NCBI RefSeq assembly: GCF_023159225.1 | Contig: NC_063171.1 | Span: 14,707,142-14,771,141, forward strand | Direction of reading: 5' to 3' | Origin: Perognathus longimembris pacificus | Lineage: Eukaryota; Chordata; Mammalia; Rodentia; Heteromyidae | DNA length: 64,000 nt | Part shown: one piece after another, positions 21,836-32,663 of the stretch | Layout of the letters: each line of letters opens with the position of its first letter | Position numbering within the stretch: the stretch's first letter is position 1 | Program-made: the position numbers and the translations under genes | The notes under the pieces: model-generated | Database searches by the model: none | What the model saw: the letters and a program-made list of their open reading frames with translations, nothing else | Told to the model about the DNA's origin: nothing

Positions 21836-22385
21836 CCAAAAGAAACATGGACTCTATGGTCTCCCTCATAAGGAATAATTAGCACAGGTTTAGGCTAGTC
21901 ACAGCAGAGGATCATAAGAGCCCAATAGCTATCCCCTTATAAACACAGAAGATGATGCTAAGTGAAATGAACTGTATTTTATGGAAATGAGTGTTAATAT
22001 CACTGTTGTAATTACTTTCAACATGCCATGTGAAACTGTAGCTTCTTTTGTTGATGAGCCTCTTGTATCCCCTTCTTGTGGTTGTCTCCGTGCTATCACT
22101 GTATCTCATCTGAATATTCTGGATACTGTATATACTGGTATTTGAACTAGGGAAGGAAAGGGAATAACAAAGTCGAGAGACAAAGATAAAAAGACAAAAG
22201 AATCCAAAAGCAAAGCTTGCAAAACCATTTGGTGTAAACCGAGTGAACAACTCATGAGGGGAGAGGGAAGGGGGGAGGGGTGGTGGTAATGAGGGAGAAG
22301 GTAACAAATAGCATAAGAAATGTGCAAATGGCCTAACATATGAAACTGCAAAAAAATGAAAAGTAAAAATTAAAAAAAGTAAATT
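21836..22385 (+). other. L1 3' UTR and A-rich tail
   Basis: Contains GGAATAATTAGCACAGG, TTTTGTTGATGAGCC, the G-rich stretch at 22256-22290 and a degenerate A-rich tail from 22345. The antisense L1 ends elsewhere in the window match this region. Confidence 0.8.
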
Positions 22386-22389
22386 TGTT

Positions 22390-23744
22390 TTGAAAATTAC
22401 CATAGGAAAATTACTATTTATTTTTATAATTAAGTCGAGGATATTTTATATCTTTCTGCAATAGTTATGTTAGGCTTATAATAAGGCACTATTTTATATT
22501 GTGTATTTTTCTGTCTTACACGTTTAAAATAAATTTACATTATCTTCATGTAGATGTGGAAAGGAGTTGCCGTTTGAAAACAAGTTTATGAACACATTGC
22601 ATCTTAATCAATATCCCTCACTTACAATTATGACCCTAGAAAAAATAGATTTTATCATGGCTTTTAAATAAGACACTTACTTTGATATCATACAAACAAA
22701 ACAAATATGATCCCCTAAATATGGTCATTTCCATGTTCTCTGTGATCCTGCAGCAGTTCCGGAACACTTTCAGCCCTCTGCTACATCTAAGAATTGAATT
22801 TGGGAAGTATTAGATTTTCTTTGTGTCCCAACTGCGTGAATTTTTGATGTGAAAACTATTCTACTTTTCACATCTATTTTACCATAATTTGTTGTAAGTA
22901 CTGAAACGTAAGTACGAATGTTGAAATGTTACTATTTCAAAACTCAAGTTACACATCTTTTTAAGATATTCATATAATCTTTCTAGTGATATTATACTAA
23001 TTTTATTTGTTAATTTACCCAGTACAATACAGAATAAAAAATAAACTTATTATCAAGATAGATTGATAAAACTAAATTACCTGGCTCTCAGTTTGCTTTT
23101 ATTTAAGTGGATTTGGTTCTGGTAGAGATGGACATTCAAGATGCTATTTCAAGCCATAAATAAAAGAAAAAATATGTATCTGCCAAGTCAACACTAAATT
23201 CAGTGATATACAGACAGGATCATTAAGTACAAGCATGACCTGATGTACCTGGAGTTGAGGCAGGCCACCTTAAATCAGATGAAACTGCATTTTCAACAAT
23301 GAAATCTAATAAACTTGACTTTCATAAAAATACTGGAGGAATGCCATGAGTGCTTGTGAACAAAACTCAATTTAGACATGAAAGTGTGAGGCTCTGCAGG
23401 GTTTGTATACTGTCCCCACACACACAAAAAAATCATAGTCAATATTGTAAAATTTAACTAACTCATATTATGCTAGTGTTTCATTTCTGCCAACAGCCAT
23501 TCTGTCACTTTTCATCTGTGCATTTTATTGCATGAGCTGCATTTATGTGTGTGTGTGCACATGCACATGCATATACACATATGCTGTTTCTGTCATTTTT
23601 ATGGACAATACTGCATCTCACCATCCTCATCTATTATTGAAATAGTTTCACAATCAATTATCCATACTGTAGTAAAAGTTTCAAAGTTGGTAAACATTGG
23701 ACATTAAAAATAACACAGCAAAAAAAATGTCTTGTTTCCATATT
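22390..23744. other. Anonymous AT-rich sequence
   Basis: No exon or repeat I can name. The segment 23129-23190 recurs at 23886-23947. Confidence 0.45.
23129..23190 (+). repeat. Short direct repeat, copy 1
   Basis: The segment from GACATTCAAGATGC through ATTTCAAGCCATAAA to AATATGTATCTGCC matches 23886-23947 with small indels, about 760 bp apart in the same orientation. Confidence 0.6.
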
Positions 23745-23885
23745 TAGGAGTCCATTTCACTTAGCACCATCTTGTATGATGATAGGTACATAGGTATGTT
23801 AGGGTTATCCTACACATACACTAATTATTACAAATGAAGGAAACCAAGAAATCTGTGTTTTTTGGGGTCTGGCTCACTTGACTTA

Positions 23886-23947
23886 CTACATAGACATTCA
23901 ATGCTATTTCAAGCCATAAAAAGGTCATAAATATGTATCTCCCATCA
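23886..23947 (+). repeat. Short direct repeat, copy 2
   Basis: Second copy of 23129-23190, sitting where an L1 segment would be expected within the antisense L1 remnant. Confidence 0.6.
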
Positions 23948-24008
23948 ACTGTATAGTAGTGTTCTATTTTGGCCATATACTGGCCAGCTTCTACTGTTAT
24001 GTTTTCTT

Positions 24009-24224
24009 TTTTCTTTTTTTTTTTTTTTTGGCCAGTCCTGGGCCTTGGACTCAGGACCTGAGCACTGTCCCTGGCTTCTTCCTGCTCAAGGCTAGCACTC
24101 TGCCACTTGAGCCACAGCGCCGCTTCTGGCCGTTTTCTGTATATGTGGTGCTGGGGAATCGAACCTAGGGCCTCGTGTATCCGAGGCAGGCACTCTTGCC
24201 ACTAGGCTATATCCCCAGCCCATC
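24009..24224 (-). mobile_element. Young ID-derived dimeric SINE
   Basis: Nearly the same sequence as the SINE at 11819, including its CpG-containing diagnostic stretches. TGTTTTCTT at 24000-24008 and 24225-24233 is a likely but partly T-rich target duplication. Inserted in the old antisense L1. Confidence 0.9.
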
Positions 24225-24234
24225 TGTTTTCTTG

Positions 24235-24639
24235 ATAATGGCCAATGGGGTGACATAGAATATTAATATCATCAATATTTCTTCTGTAAAATATAACAAT
24301 AAGATAATCAAGATTACATTCTCTATTAAAATCTTTATCATTGTCTGCATCAGGTGGAATTTTCTTAGACACTGCAAATTATTTTATTTATCACATAAAG
24401 GCTTTGATAGTTGCAGATATATTACTGGACATTTTTTTTGAATGTCAATTCTTTTGGTTAAATATGTAATATCCTTCCACATTTATTTATTTGAGTAATA
24501 TTATAAATATCCCAATAAATATTTAAAGATATTTGTTTGTATCATTGGAAATGTCCCCTAAACCAAAACAAACTCATAATAAATAAAGAAATTGACCAGG
24601 CAGCTTTCAAAGGGAGCTATTATTGTTATTGTTGTTGTT
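24235..24639. other. Anonymous AT-rich sequence
   Basis: The start continues the antisense L1 for about 25 bases. After that I see nothing recognisable. Confidence 0.4.
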
Positions 24640-24878
24640 GTTGTCAGTCCTGAGTCTTGAACTCTGTCTGGCCTAGGGCAGTGTTCCTAAGCTCTTCAGC
24701 TCAAAGCTAGTGCTCTGCCACAAGGCCACAGCACCACTTCTGGTTTTCTGGTGGATAATTGGAGATAAGAGTCTCATGGACTTTCCTGCCTGGTGTGGCT
24801 TTTATCAGTGATCCTCAAACCTCAGTCTCCTGATTAGCTAGGATTACAGGCATGAGCCACTAGACCTTGGCTTATTTT
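24640..24878 (-). mobile_element. B1-ID-like dimeric SINE
   Basis: Fairly well preserved: antisense CAGTCCTGAGTCTTGAACTC, GCTCTTCAGCTCAAAGC, CCACTTCTGGTTTTCTGG, AATTGGAGATAAGAGTCTCA, then GCTAGGATTACAGGCATGAG. On the minus strand this is a B1-type left part followed by an ID-type right part. Preceded by a (TTG)n run. Confidence 0.8.
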
Positions 24879-25266
24879 ATTATTATCAAAGGTAGCTATT
24901 TTTACTTACTTTTTAAAAAAATCTATTTTTCTATGACTGAAGGGACACTTTGCAGAAAATATGTTGCTCTCTATTTCTATCACGTTTTATTTTCAAACAC
25001 TCTTAACTTTTCAATAAAGAAATGATGTTCTGATTGAAATTAGTTCGCAAAGACATTTTATTTCTGATATTATTATTGATGTCATTCCATGTAAAGAACA
25101 AACTATATTATCACCAAAAGCACTAAAGTCATATGAGAAGATAACAGTAATTTTGGGTAGATACTGGTAACAATAACACACAGAGTCTCAAAATGATGTT
25201 TGTACACTTATGTGTCTAGAAATAATTGTCAAAATAACCAAGACATAGAATCAACATAACTGTCTG
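24879..25266. other. Anonymous sequence
   Basis: AT-rich, no recognisable feature. Confidence 0.4.
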
Positions 25267-25274
25267 TTGTTAGT

Positions 25275-25440
25275 TTTGTGTGTGTATGTGTGTATATATG
25301 TATATATACATGTATATATACACATGTATGTATATATACATACACATACATATACACATGCATATACATTTATTATATATCCATGTTTATATATGAATTA
25401 TATACATTTATTCATATACATACATATGAATTATTCACTC
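25275..25440. repeat. Compound TG/TA/CA microsatellite
   Basis: Irregular alternating purine-pyrimidine sequence of about 165 bp; tyrosine/isoleucine-rich frames through it are artefacts. Confidence 0.9.
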
Positions 25441-25514
25441 TTAACATCTGTGACCTCACAAATCGCCCTAAGAGGAATGGGCTATGTAAAATAAACCAGG
25501 CACAGAGAGACACA

Positions 25515-25748
25515 TTCTAGCTTGGCACAGATGACTCATGGTTATCAATCTAGTTACTCAGGAGACAGAGGTCAGACTGTCCTGTTGCAAAGCAGCCGAG
25601 GCTGACAAATCCTGACGATTGTTCTCTCCAAGTAGACAGCAAAAGTCAAGAACAGAGGCATGATTTAATGTGTAGTGCACAAAGCATGAGCTAAAATGCC
25701 TGGAAAGAGTAAATGTACCTGAGTTCAAGGTCCAGTACCTTCACACAT
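25515..25748 (+). mobile_element. Old B1-ID-like SINE
   Basis: GCACAGATGACTCATGG, CTAGTTACTCAGGAGACAGAGG, then TGAGTTCAAGGTCCAGTACC at the end: the plus-strand order of the dimer, much mutated. Confidence 0.55.
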
Positions 25749-25754
25749 CCAAAA

Positions 25755-26200
25755 GTACAAATACAGATTGTATAATCTCACTTATAAATGGAACCTAAAA
25801 TGGTCAAACTCACAGGAACAGCTTATACAAGGGTCGTTGTTTGAACTGAGGAGGTAAGAATAGGCATATAAGGGTGAAAAGCTTCAGTTATGCAAGACAA
25901 ATAATTTCTGGAGATACAAGAGCCCCTAAAATTAACTATCTTTTTATACTATACTTTGTATTTAATATTGATTAATGAAATATATTAATAGACATTGTTC
26001 TCACAAAAAGAGAAAATCAATGATAACAATGGAGGCAAATTTTGGAAAATAATAGGTATATTTATTGGTCTGGGCTGTGTGGCAGTTACATGGTAGATAT
26101 ACATTTCAGAATCTTGAAGATACATACATTAATTAGGTGCACATTTTCATATATCAATCATAATAAAATAACATGGCTTTAAAAATAAGATGAAAGACCT
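25755..26200 (+). mobile_element. Old L1 3' end
   Basis: TATAATCTCACTTATAAATGG, GAACCTAAAATGG, then TTATTGGTCTGGGCTGTGTG, GCAGTTACATGGTAGATATAC and TATATCAATCATAATAAAATAA resemble the 3' ends of old mammalian L1 (L1M) families. Confidence 0.55.
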
Positions 26201-27280
26201 GTGTAAATGTAATATTAAAAGCAAAATTGTAAGAACTGCAAAATTCAAGTATGATACATCCAAGGAAACAATTTCAGCTTAATTTTGAACTTCTTAAAGA
26301 TCCTCTTATTTTAGGTTATGGTTTCCCTTTCCTCTTAAACCGAAAATAAGTATAGTCAGTAGAAAAAAAACCTTACAAAATTGGCTAAAATTCCCAATAT
26401 GTAATTGATATTGCAATAAATGAATGAAACAACTGGTAATAAATTTAAGTACCCTCATATTAAGTTTATATTAAAAAATAACCTGGCTATTTTCAGTTTA
26501 TATCTGTGTATTCACTATTGTCTTGTTGATATAACATAATCTAAAAACTTGCAAACATGTCTAAAGAAATTTTCTTTAAATCTATATTTTAATTGGTTTA
26601 CACATAACGTATCTTTCTAGTGTATGTTTCTATGACATTATTGTAAACATTAAGGAAAAAAAGGTTATGTGAAAATGCAATGATGTCAAATATTTTTAAC
26701 CTGAATTATGAAAAATGCAAAGGTGTTTGAATGAACTGGCTGTTTTACAAGATTCTATAAAAAATTTCAGATAATAGCACTTACTTGTGTGACTTGCAAG
26801 TTAGGTGCATCATTCATAATTCCACATCTTTAGTCAATGCTCTGGAAACTGGTAGATTTGCTTCAATTTATTATTTAATTCGTAATTATATAGCTCCATG
26901 TCTAGAATGTTTTAAATAACATGACCCTTTTTCCTGCTTAAAAAATAAAGGAAATAAAACATGAATATTTCCTAAGCAGCAGCAAGTTTTTATGTGTATT
27001 GCAAATTGTGTTTATCTGGAAAGCAGCTTTCTAACCATTGCATTGTATCAAAGTTGTCTTACTCAGCAGTCAGCTTTCTCTTCAAAATTGATTGTGTGAT
27101 GGCAGCTGGTCATGAATTATAAAAAAGAGAAGAAAAAAAAAAAACAGGTGTTCCTTTATACCAAAACTAAAGGCTTATTTAAGAAACATTTCCTTAGGAG
27201 TTGTGGATAATTGTAGCAGTGTAAAATTTCACCAAGAACAGAGAGTATCTATTTCCAAAATCTATACTTTATTTTCTCTG
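26201..27280. other. Anonymous AT-rich sequence
   Basis: No gene or repeat recognised. Confidence 0.45.
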
Positions 27281-27297
27281 CTTTCCAAAGGTATTTT

Positions 27298-27530
27298 TGT
27301 TTTTTGTTTTTTTTTTGTTTGTTTGTTTGTTTTTGCCCAGTCCTGGGCCTTGGACTCAGGGCCTGAGCACTGTCCCTGGCTTCTTTTTGCTCAAGGCTAG
27401 CACTCTGCCACTTGAACCACAGCGCCACTTCTGGCCATTTTCTGTATATGTGGTGATGGGGAATTGAACCCAGGGCTTCATGTATATGAGGCAAACACTC
27501 TTGTCACTAGGCCATATCCCCAGACCTCCG
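27298..27530 (-). mobile_element. ID-derived dimeric SINE, older subfamily
   Basis: T-rich start with a (GTTT)n run, CCCAGTCCTGGGCCTTGGAC through CCATATCCCCAGAC. AAGGTATTTT flanks it at 27288-27297 and 27531-27540. It has TGAACCCAGGGCTTCATG in place of the CpG-bearing wording of the young copies. Confidence 0.85.
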
Positions 27531-27540
27531 AAGGTATTTT

Positions 27541-28050
27541 ATCTGCTTTTAGTTAAGCCAAAGAAGTATAAATAGCTAATATGGCTTAATACTGAAATGT
27601 TTTTAAGAAATTTCATACACTATTCATATATTCAGTTCTTGAACAGGGATATATATCATTCCTTGTTATTTAACATACTGGCATCCATTTAGTCATTTAT
27701 AAATTTAAACATATTTGACAGAGGTATAAATTTTAGATGTAGTTCATTGTTCTAAAATGAATGATATAAATGTTGAATTATATTTAATATTTTATCTTAG
27801 TGTTTCTTATATAACAAGTGGACATTACATCAAGAATTGGTATTTTTAAAAGACTGTGTGCATGTGTGATGCATACATATGTATGTAGTAAACTAATTGT
27901 ACTTCAACAATAAGCAGACTATCCGAATGAATAAAAAAATCTTGTAAAAGAACACTTGAATAGGTCATTCTTCCTGGTAGTGAACATGACTAATAAAGAC
28001 TTAAATTTAAACTTTTATTCATCATTGATGACATACTATTTACTACACAA
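27541..28050. other. Anonymous AT-rich sequence
   Basis: No gene or repeat recognised. Confidence 0.4.
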
Positions 28051-28056
28051 TGCAAT

Positions 28057-28057
<1 letters not shown>

Positions 28058-28094
<37 letters not shown>

Positions 28095-28128
28095 TATGTT
28101 GGTGTGTGTGTATGTCTTTGTGTGTGTT
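28058..28128. repeat. (TG)n microsatellite
   Basis: About 17 pure TG units, then imperfect TG/TTTG, abutting an old SINE as at 12203. Confidence 0.9.
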
Positions 28129-28300
28129 TGTCCTGGAGCTTGAAATATGATCTGACTGCTATCCTTAGGCATTTGTGTTCAAGGCTACTTCTCTATCACT
28201 TAAACTTTACCACTTATAGCTTTTTTATGGTCAATTGGAGATAAGATACTCACAGACGTTCCTGCCAAGGATGGCTTTGCACATGGATTTTGTTCCAAAT
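28128..28300 (-). mobile_element. Old B1-ID-like SINE
   Basis: GTTCAAGGCTACTTCTC, AATTGGAGATAAGATACTCA and TTCCTGCCAAGGATGGCTTTG fit the antisense order. Truncated on the B1 side. Confidence 0.5.
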
Positions 28301-29039
28301 TTGGTACTTTGTGGTACTATGTTCAGATATTTACTTTCTTGTCAAGATGATAGATCCTAAACCTTAGATACACATTCAAATTTTCTCAGAAAGGCCACAT
28401 GCAAAATGAAAATGCAAGCATTTTAACCTTAACACATTAAATCTATTTTTAAACAAAAATCATCAAATATAAGTGATGGTGAAACCTCAGGACAATTCTT
28501 AGACCTAAGTATGAATTTAAATGTATTTAGATATCCAATTTGAAGGTTTCACACCCATTATTATATATATATATATAAATATACACAAGAAAATATGTAT
28601 AAAAGAAAAAGTACTGTATTCATTCCAACAACCATTCCTGTCATTCATGTCACAGTCTCTATGCCCAACCCTCTGCTCAAAGAAACAAAGATATAGCATT
28701 TAGGAAACCCAATGAATCTCATCCCATGTTCAGTCACTCTCATCTGATTGAAAATAATGGATTTATGAACAAGTTTTGACAGGTATGTCTTCAGTTTATA
28801 TTCTTATGAGGGACTGTTTTCTTAGCTCAGGGTAAATATGGATGTAATGATTTAGCTATGTTTTTGGCTTCAAAACACTTAAAGGAAGGTATAAAAGAAT
28901 TTAAAAAAAACAAAAACAACATCAACAGGCAGACTTATTCTTTTTTGAAAAAATAAAATGCAAGTATTACAATTTTTGTTAAAATAGGGGCACAAGGAGC
29001 CAATGAGTCATGAATATCACTTGACAATTTTTGTAGATT
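28301..29039. other. Anonymous AT-rich sequence
   Basis: A short TA run at 28561-28580. Otherwise nothing recognisable. Confidence 0.4.
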
Positions 29040-29260
29040 TGTGCAGGTCCTGTGGCTTGAAATCAGGTCCTGACTGTTGTTCTGAGATTTGTTTGTTCAG
29101 GGTTAGTACTCTACTACCTGAGCCACATCTTTGCCAGCTTTTTGGTGGTTAATTAGATAAAAGTCTCATGAACTTTCCTGTGTGGGCTGGCATAGGACCA
29201 TTATCCTGAAATCTCAACCTTCTGAGTAGCTAGAACACTACCACCAAGTTATGCATAACT
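29040..29260 (-). mobile_element. B1-ID-like SINE
   Basis: AGGTCCTGTGGCTTGAAATC, GTACTCTACTACCTGAGCC, AAGTCTCATGAACTTTCCTG and CTTCTGAGTAGCTAGAACAC in the antisense order of the dimer. Confidence 0.6.
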
Positions 29261-29749
29261 TTTTGATTCAAAACTTTATTTTAACTACATATCAAACTTT
29301 ATATGCAGTAGCTATTTTACATATGATTTAACAATATTCTATCATTATATTTTCTCTCTCACAAAATATTCTGTTGAATTTATCAGTCTTCAGAAAGTAC
29401 AAAAAATCATGAAGTCAAGTAAACAAGCCCAAGTCGTCACCACCAATTTGTCTTGTAGGAAAAGAATAATTATATTCAGTTGTATAGCTTCTTTCTCCCT
29501 ATTTTCCTTAGTATTCCTAAATAGAAATGTGAAATTCATGGGCAAGATCTTAAAATGTAGTTAAGAAATTTGTCAAGGCTTCGTTCAAACATGCTGCTAA
29601 GACTGTTTTTTAAGCTGTGTGAAAACTTGCGTGGCCAAAGCCATTGAATTCTACATGATTCCTTCCCACTGTCTTAGCAAAAACAGGAATTCTGTGAAAT
29701 TTGCTTTATTCATACAATAAATATTATGTAAAATATTTGGCTCTCCACT
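29261..29749. other. Anonymous AT-rich sequence
   Basis: No feature recognised. Confidence 0.4.
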
Positions 29750-30370
29750 TTATTTTTTTCATTTCTTTATTGGTAAAGTGATGTACAGAGGGGTTATAGT
29801 TTCATACATAAGGCAGTGAGTATATTTCTTACCCAACTTGTTACCTCTTCCCTCAACCCCGCCCGGGCTTACACCTCCTCTTTCCCCCCACCTTTCCTCT
29901 CCCCATTTACATCCCTACACCATGAGTAATACAGTCCGTTTACAGCATATAGTTTTATAGGTATTGCTGTGGCATTGGTTTATCTTTTTATCCTTTTTCT
30001 CTCAATTTGCATATTTCCTTTCCCTACCCTTGTTCCAATACACATTTATACAATATCCAGGCTGCCAAAATCAGTTACAGTGAATTCAGGGGTAAAATCA
30101 TGGGAAACAAAGACAAAAGAAAAAGGGCATAATTTCATCAATGATATACCAACTTGTTTCCATAACTTGGAGTTCATTTCACTTAGCATCATCTTATGTG
30201 TTCATATTAGCATAGCGACTGAGGTATTGTGATCTTCTGCTAGGACTATTGTAGATGTGTACTAATTATTCCTGATGAGGGAAACCAGAGTTTATGTTTC
30301 TTTGGGTCTAGCTCACTTCACTTAGTATGATTTTTTTCCAAGCCCTTCCATTTCCTTATGAATGTGGCAA
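29750..30370 (-). mobile_element. 5'-truncated L1 (3' UTR and end of ORF2)
   Basis: Antisense L1 end: AAGTGATGTACAGAGGGGTT, C-rich tract at 29855-29905, TTGTTCCAATACACATTTA, GTTTCCATAACTTGGAGTTC, CTTTGGGTCTAGCTCACTTC, CCAAGCCCTTCCATTTCC. It matches the other antisense ends in the window. Confidence 0.8.
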
Positions 30371-31019
30371 AGACAGCACTTTAGATATTTATATCACCTA
30401 TGTTTCTAAGTTGTTGTACAAAGGAAGTGCCATTTAACAAAGCAATTTATGAATACAACGTGTCATGACCAGTGTCAACCCTGACAATATTCTCACCTCA
30501 CTGTAAACCACTCCTTCATTACTTTACTTTGTGGTGTATGCAATGAACTCTGGCCTGCATCCTTCTCTTTCCCTTTCATTAATCTACCCCTATATAGAGT
30601 GTCACACTCTATACCAACTGTGACACCAAAAATTGCTCCAAACATTACTAGCTAATTTTCTAGGGAGTAAAATCGTGCCTGAATGGGAGCTACTGTGCTC
30701 CAATAAATATATTATGGTGTAGTTCTAAAACAGTGCAGAATTGAAGAGTACCTTGCCCTTACCCTCATAGTATTATGCTTCTGCAATTTCAGCTGTTGTG
30801 AATGCCCCAATTTTCCAATACATGTTGAGGATATTTAGTACTTTAATTTCTCCCAGACTTCTGGCTTTTCATCTGCATAATAGTGTGGCTTTGCCTGGAC
30901 TTAAAATTTTTCACTTATGTAGTTATAAATTTATGCAAGGAAATTTTGACATAGATCACCGTAAGTCCTGTGTGTGTTTGTGTACATGAGTGTGTGCATG
31001 CATGTGTGTCTGTGCATTT
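30371..31019. other. Anonymous sequence with a perfect short palindrome
   Basis: Contains a 21-base near-perfect palindrome at 30593-30613 (10-base arms, one central base). Otherwise no recognisable repeat or gene. A short TG-rich stretch lies at 30968-31010. Confidence 0.4.
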
Positions 31020-31255
31020 TGGTTACAGGTTTTCCACCAACTCAGGGCCTCCTAGTCTTCTTGTTCAGTTTTCTTGCTCATGCCTGGGGTTCTAAATTTG
31101 AGCCGTGCATCCAATTTTGACTTTATTTTGGTAAATGTGAAATGGAGTCTCACAGAGGTTTCTGCTTGGTCTGGCTGTGAATGATGATCCTCCTATCTGT
31201 ATTTTGTGTACCTGTATTTGTAGTCATGGGAGTCAAAGGCACCATATTACCATAG
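31020..31255 (-). mobile_element. Very old SINE, probably B1-ID-like
   Basis: GTTACAGGTTTTCCACC, GAGTCTCACAGAGGTTTCTG, TCTGGCTGTGAATGATGATCC and TTTGTAGTCATGGGAGTCAAAGGC suggest the antisense dimer. Heavily mutated. Confidence 0.4.
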
Positions 31256-31647
31256 ATTTTTTTTATGGGCATAGCTTTGTAACTTCTGTTAACAGGCTCT
31301 TGAGTATAGTTACCAAAGCTCTAACAATTTCAATACTTTATTGAGGTAGATATGCACTAGTAAGATATATATTTACCCTATACAGCAATGAAGATATTGT
31401 CAGTATTGGAGTCAATTCCATTCCTTTCTCTCAATTTTTAGGTATCATAGTCACAGTCTTCAAATCAAAAGACAATTGTTGAATGTATTTCATCCAGTTC
31501 TCTTGTCCCACATGGAGGAAAGAAGCCCAAAAGCATGAAATAGAAATTTTTAACACAGATATTTTGAGTGAGACTGGAGTGTATTATACATAATTTTGCA
31601 AATCACATGCAAACCATGCAATATATTTGCATGAAAAGGAATGAAAG

Positions 31648-32127
31648 TGTCGGTCTACATAAATTGTGGGGGACACTTGGCTTTGCTTGCTACTCCCACC
31701 AGCGGGAGGGCAGAGCGTGTCCCCATTGAGACTAAACTGAGATGGGGTAAAGCCGACAAAACCCCCGTCCCTAGTCCCCCTTACGTTTAAGAGCAGACAC
31801 TGGACACGGAGATTTCGGGGAGCCTTCTGATGGACTACCAACTTCCAAAAGTTTTATTCAGGGGAGGGGTTTATATAACAGTAAGAACGAGGGAGGGGGA
31901 GGGACTGACCAGGTGCTAACGATAGGCTGGTGAGCATATCCATCATGGTTGTGTCACGGAACTTTCCACAGAGGGGGAGACCACAGTCTCCCCAGGACCG
32001 GTCTCCGGCGCCATTATGAGACATGTGCTTGCAGATGGAGGGCAGGGGAGGTTCCAGACCTGGGGAGAAGGTGGGAGTGGCTAGCAGACAGCAGTCCCAG
32101 GTGTTAAAGGTATAGTCATCCCCTACA
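31648..32127 (-). repeat. Solo LTR, ERVK-like, with GAAAG duplication
   Basis: 480 bp. On the minus strand it starts TGTAGGGGATGAC and ends CA (plus-strand TGTCGGTC at 31648). GAAAG lies directly outside both ends (31643-31647 and 32128-32132). Minus-strand TATATAAA (plus 31870-31877) and AATAAA (plus 31853-31858) lie about 12 bases apart. No internal sequence accompanies it, consistent with recombination between two LTRs of a former provirus. Confidence 0.85.
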
Positions 32128-32371
32128 GAAAGTTTCTTCATGTGGAAATTACACGATGAATCTCAAGTGTGATTATATTCCCTATGTATAAGAATAGGAA
32201 GAAGAAATGAAGAAAAATGCATTTCTCAAACATTCATAGGTAAAATAAAATTGTGCCTTAAAAAATAGCATCTGATGAGGTACATCAAGTTACTAGGAAG
32301 GATGACCGACAATTTAATGTAAATCAATTTCATAATGTTCATTGTCTTAGTTAAAAACAAAATAACTGAAC

Positions 32372-32582
32372 TTCAGTGTCTCACACCTGTGAACCTAGCT
32401 ACTCAGGAGGCTGAGATGTGATCAGTGTTCAAAGGCAGCCCAGGAAGGAAAGTGTGTGAGTCTGTAATCTCCAATTAATCACAGAAAAAGCCAGAAATAT
32501 CTCTGTAGCTCAAGTGGTAGAATGCTGGCCTGAAAAAAGGGGTTTAGAGTTCGTGGCCTAGTACTGGCACAAAAAAAAGGAA

Positions 32583-32585
<3 letters not shown>
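32372..32585 (+). mobile_element. B1-ID-like SINE
   Basis: GAACCTAGCTACTCAGGAGGC, then CTCCAATTAATCACAG, CTCAAGTGGTAGAATGCTGG and an A-rich tail. Plus-strand copy of the old dimer, feeding directly into the AAAG microsatellite. Confidence 0.75.
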
Positions 32586-32622
<37 letters not shown>

Positions 32623-32624
32623 AA

Positions 32625-32662
<38 letters not shown>
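32586..32662. repeat. (AAAG)n microsatellite from a SINE tail
   Basis: About 19 AAAG units with one interruption, continuous with the SINE tail. Confidence 0.95.

Positions 32663-32663
<1 letters not shown>

Larger units (their letters stand above)
13961..22385 (+). mobile_element. Near-full-length LINE-1, interrupted by another L1
   Basis: It starts GAGGACTTCTGGAAAGATGG, the same 5' start as the L1 at 46690, and runs through 5' UTR (13961-15214 and 16539-17272), ORF1 remnant, ORF2 remnant, 3' UTR with a G-rich tract (about 22260-22290) and A-rich tail. The 1.3-kb insertion 15215-16527 accounts for the excess over the usual 7 kb. Many stops and frameshifts make it dead. A target duplication is unclear: TTGAAAATT occurs near both ends (13945-13953 and 22390-22398) but not flush with the 5' end. 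Confidence 0.9.
23745..24260 (-). mobile_element. Old antisense L1 remnant, split by a SINE
   Basis: AGTCCATTTCACTTAGCACC, CTAATTATTACAAATGAAGG, GGTCTGGCTCACTTGACTTA and, after the SINE, CTTGATAATGGCCAATGGGG follow the antisense order of L1 ORF2 end and 3' UTR. The part at 23886-23947 is not L1-like and equals the repeat at 23129. Confidence 0.6.

Noticed and set aside
13945..22398. TTGAAAATT as target duplication of the first full-length L1
   Set aside because: It is 7 bases away from the 5' end of the element and consists of common AT-rich words; kept only as a possibility in the feature note.
32586..32662. CRISPR-like or other regular array, also at 43270-43425 and 45918-46073
   Set aside because: Simple tandem repeats without spacers in a mammalian-type genome.
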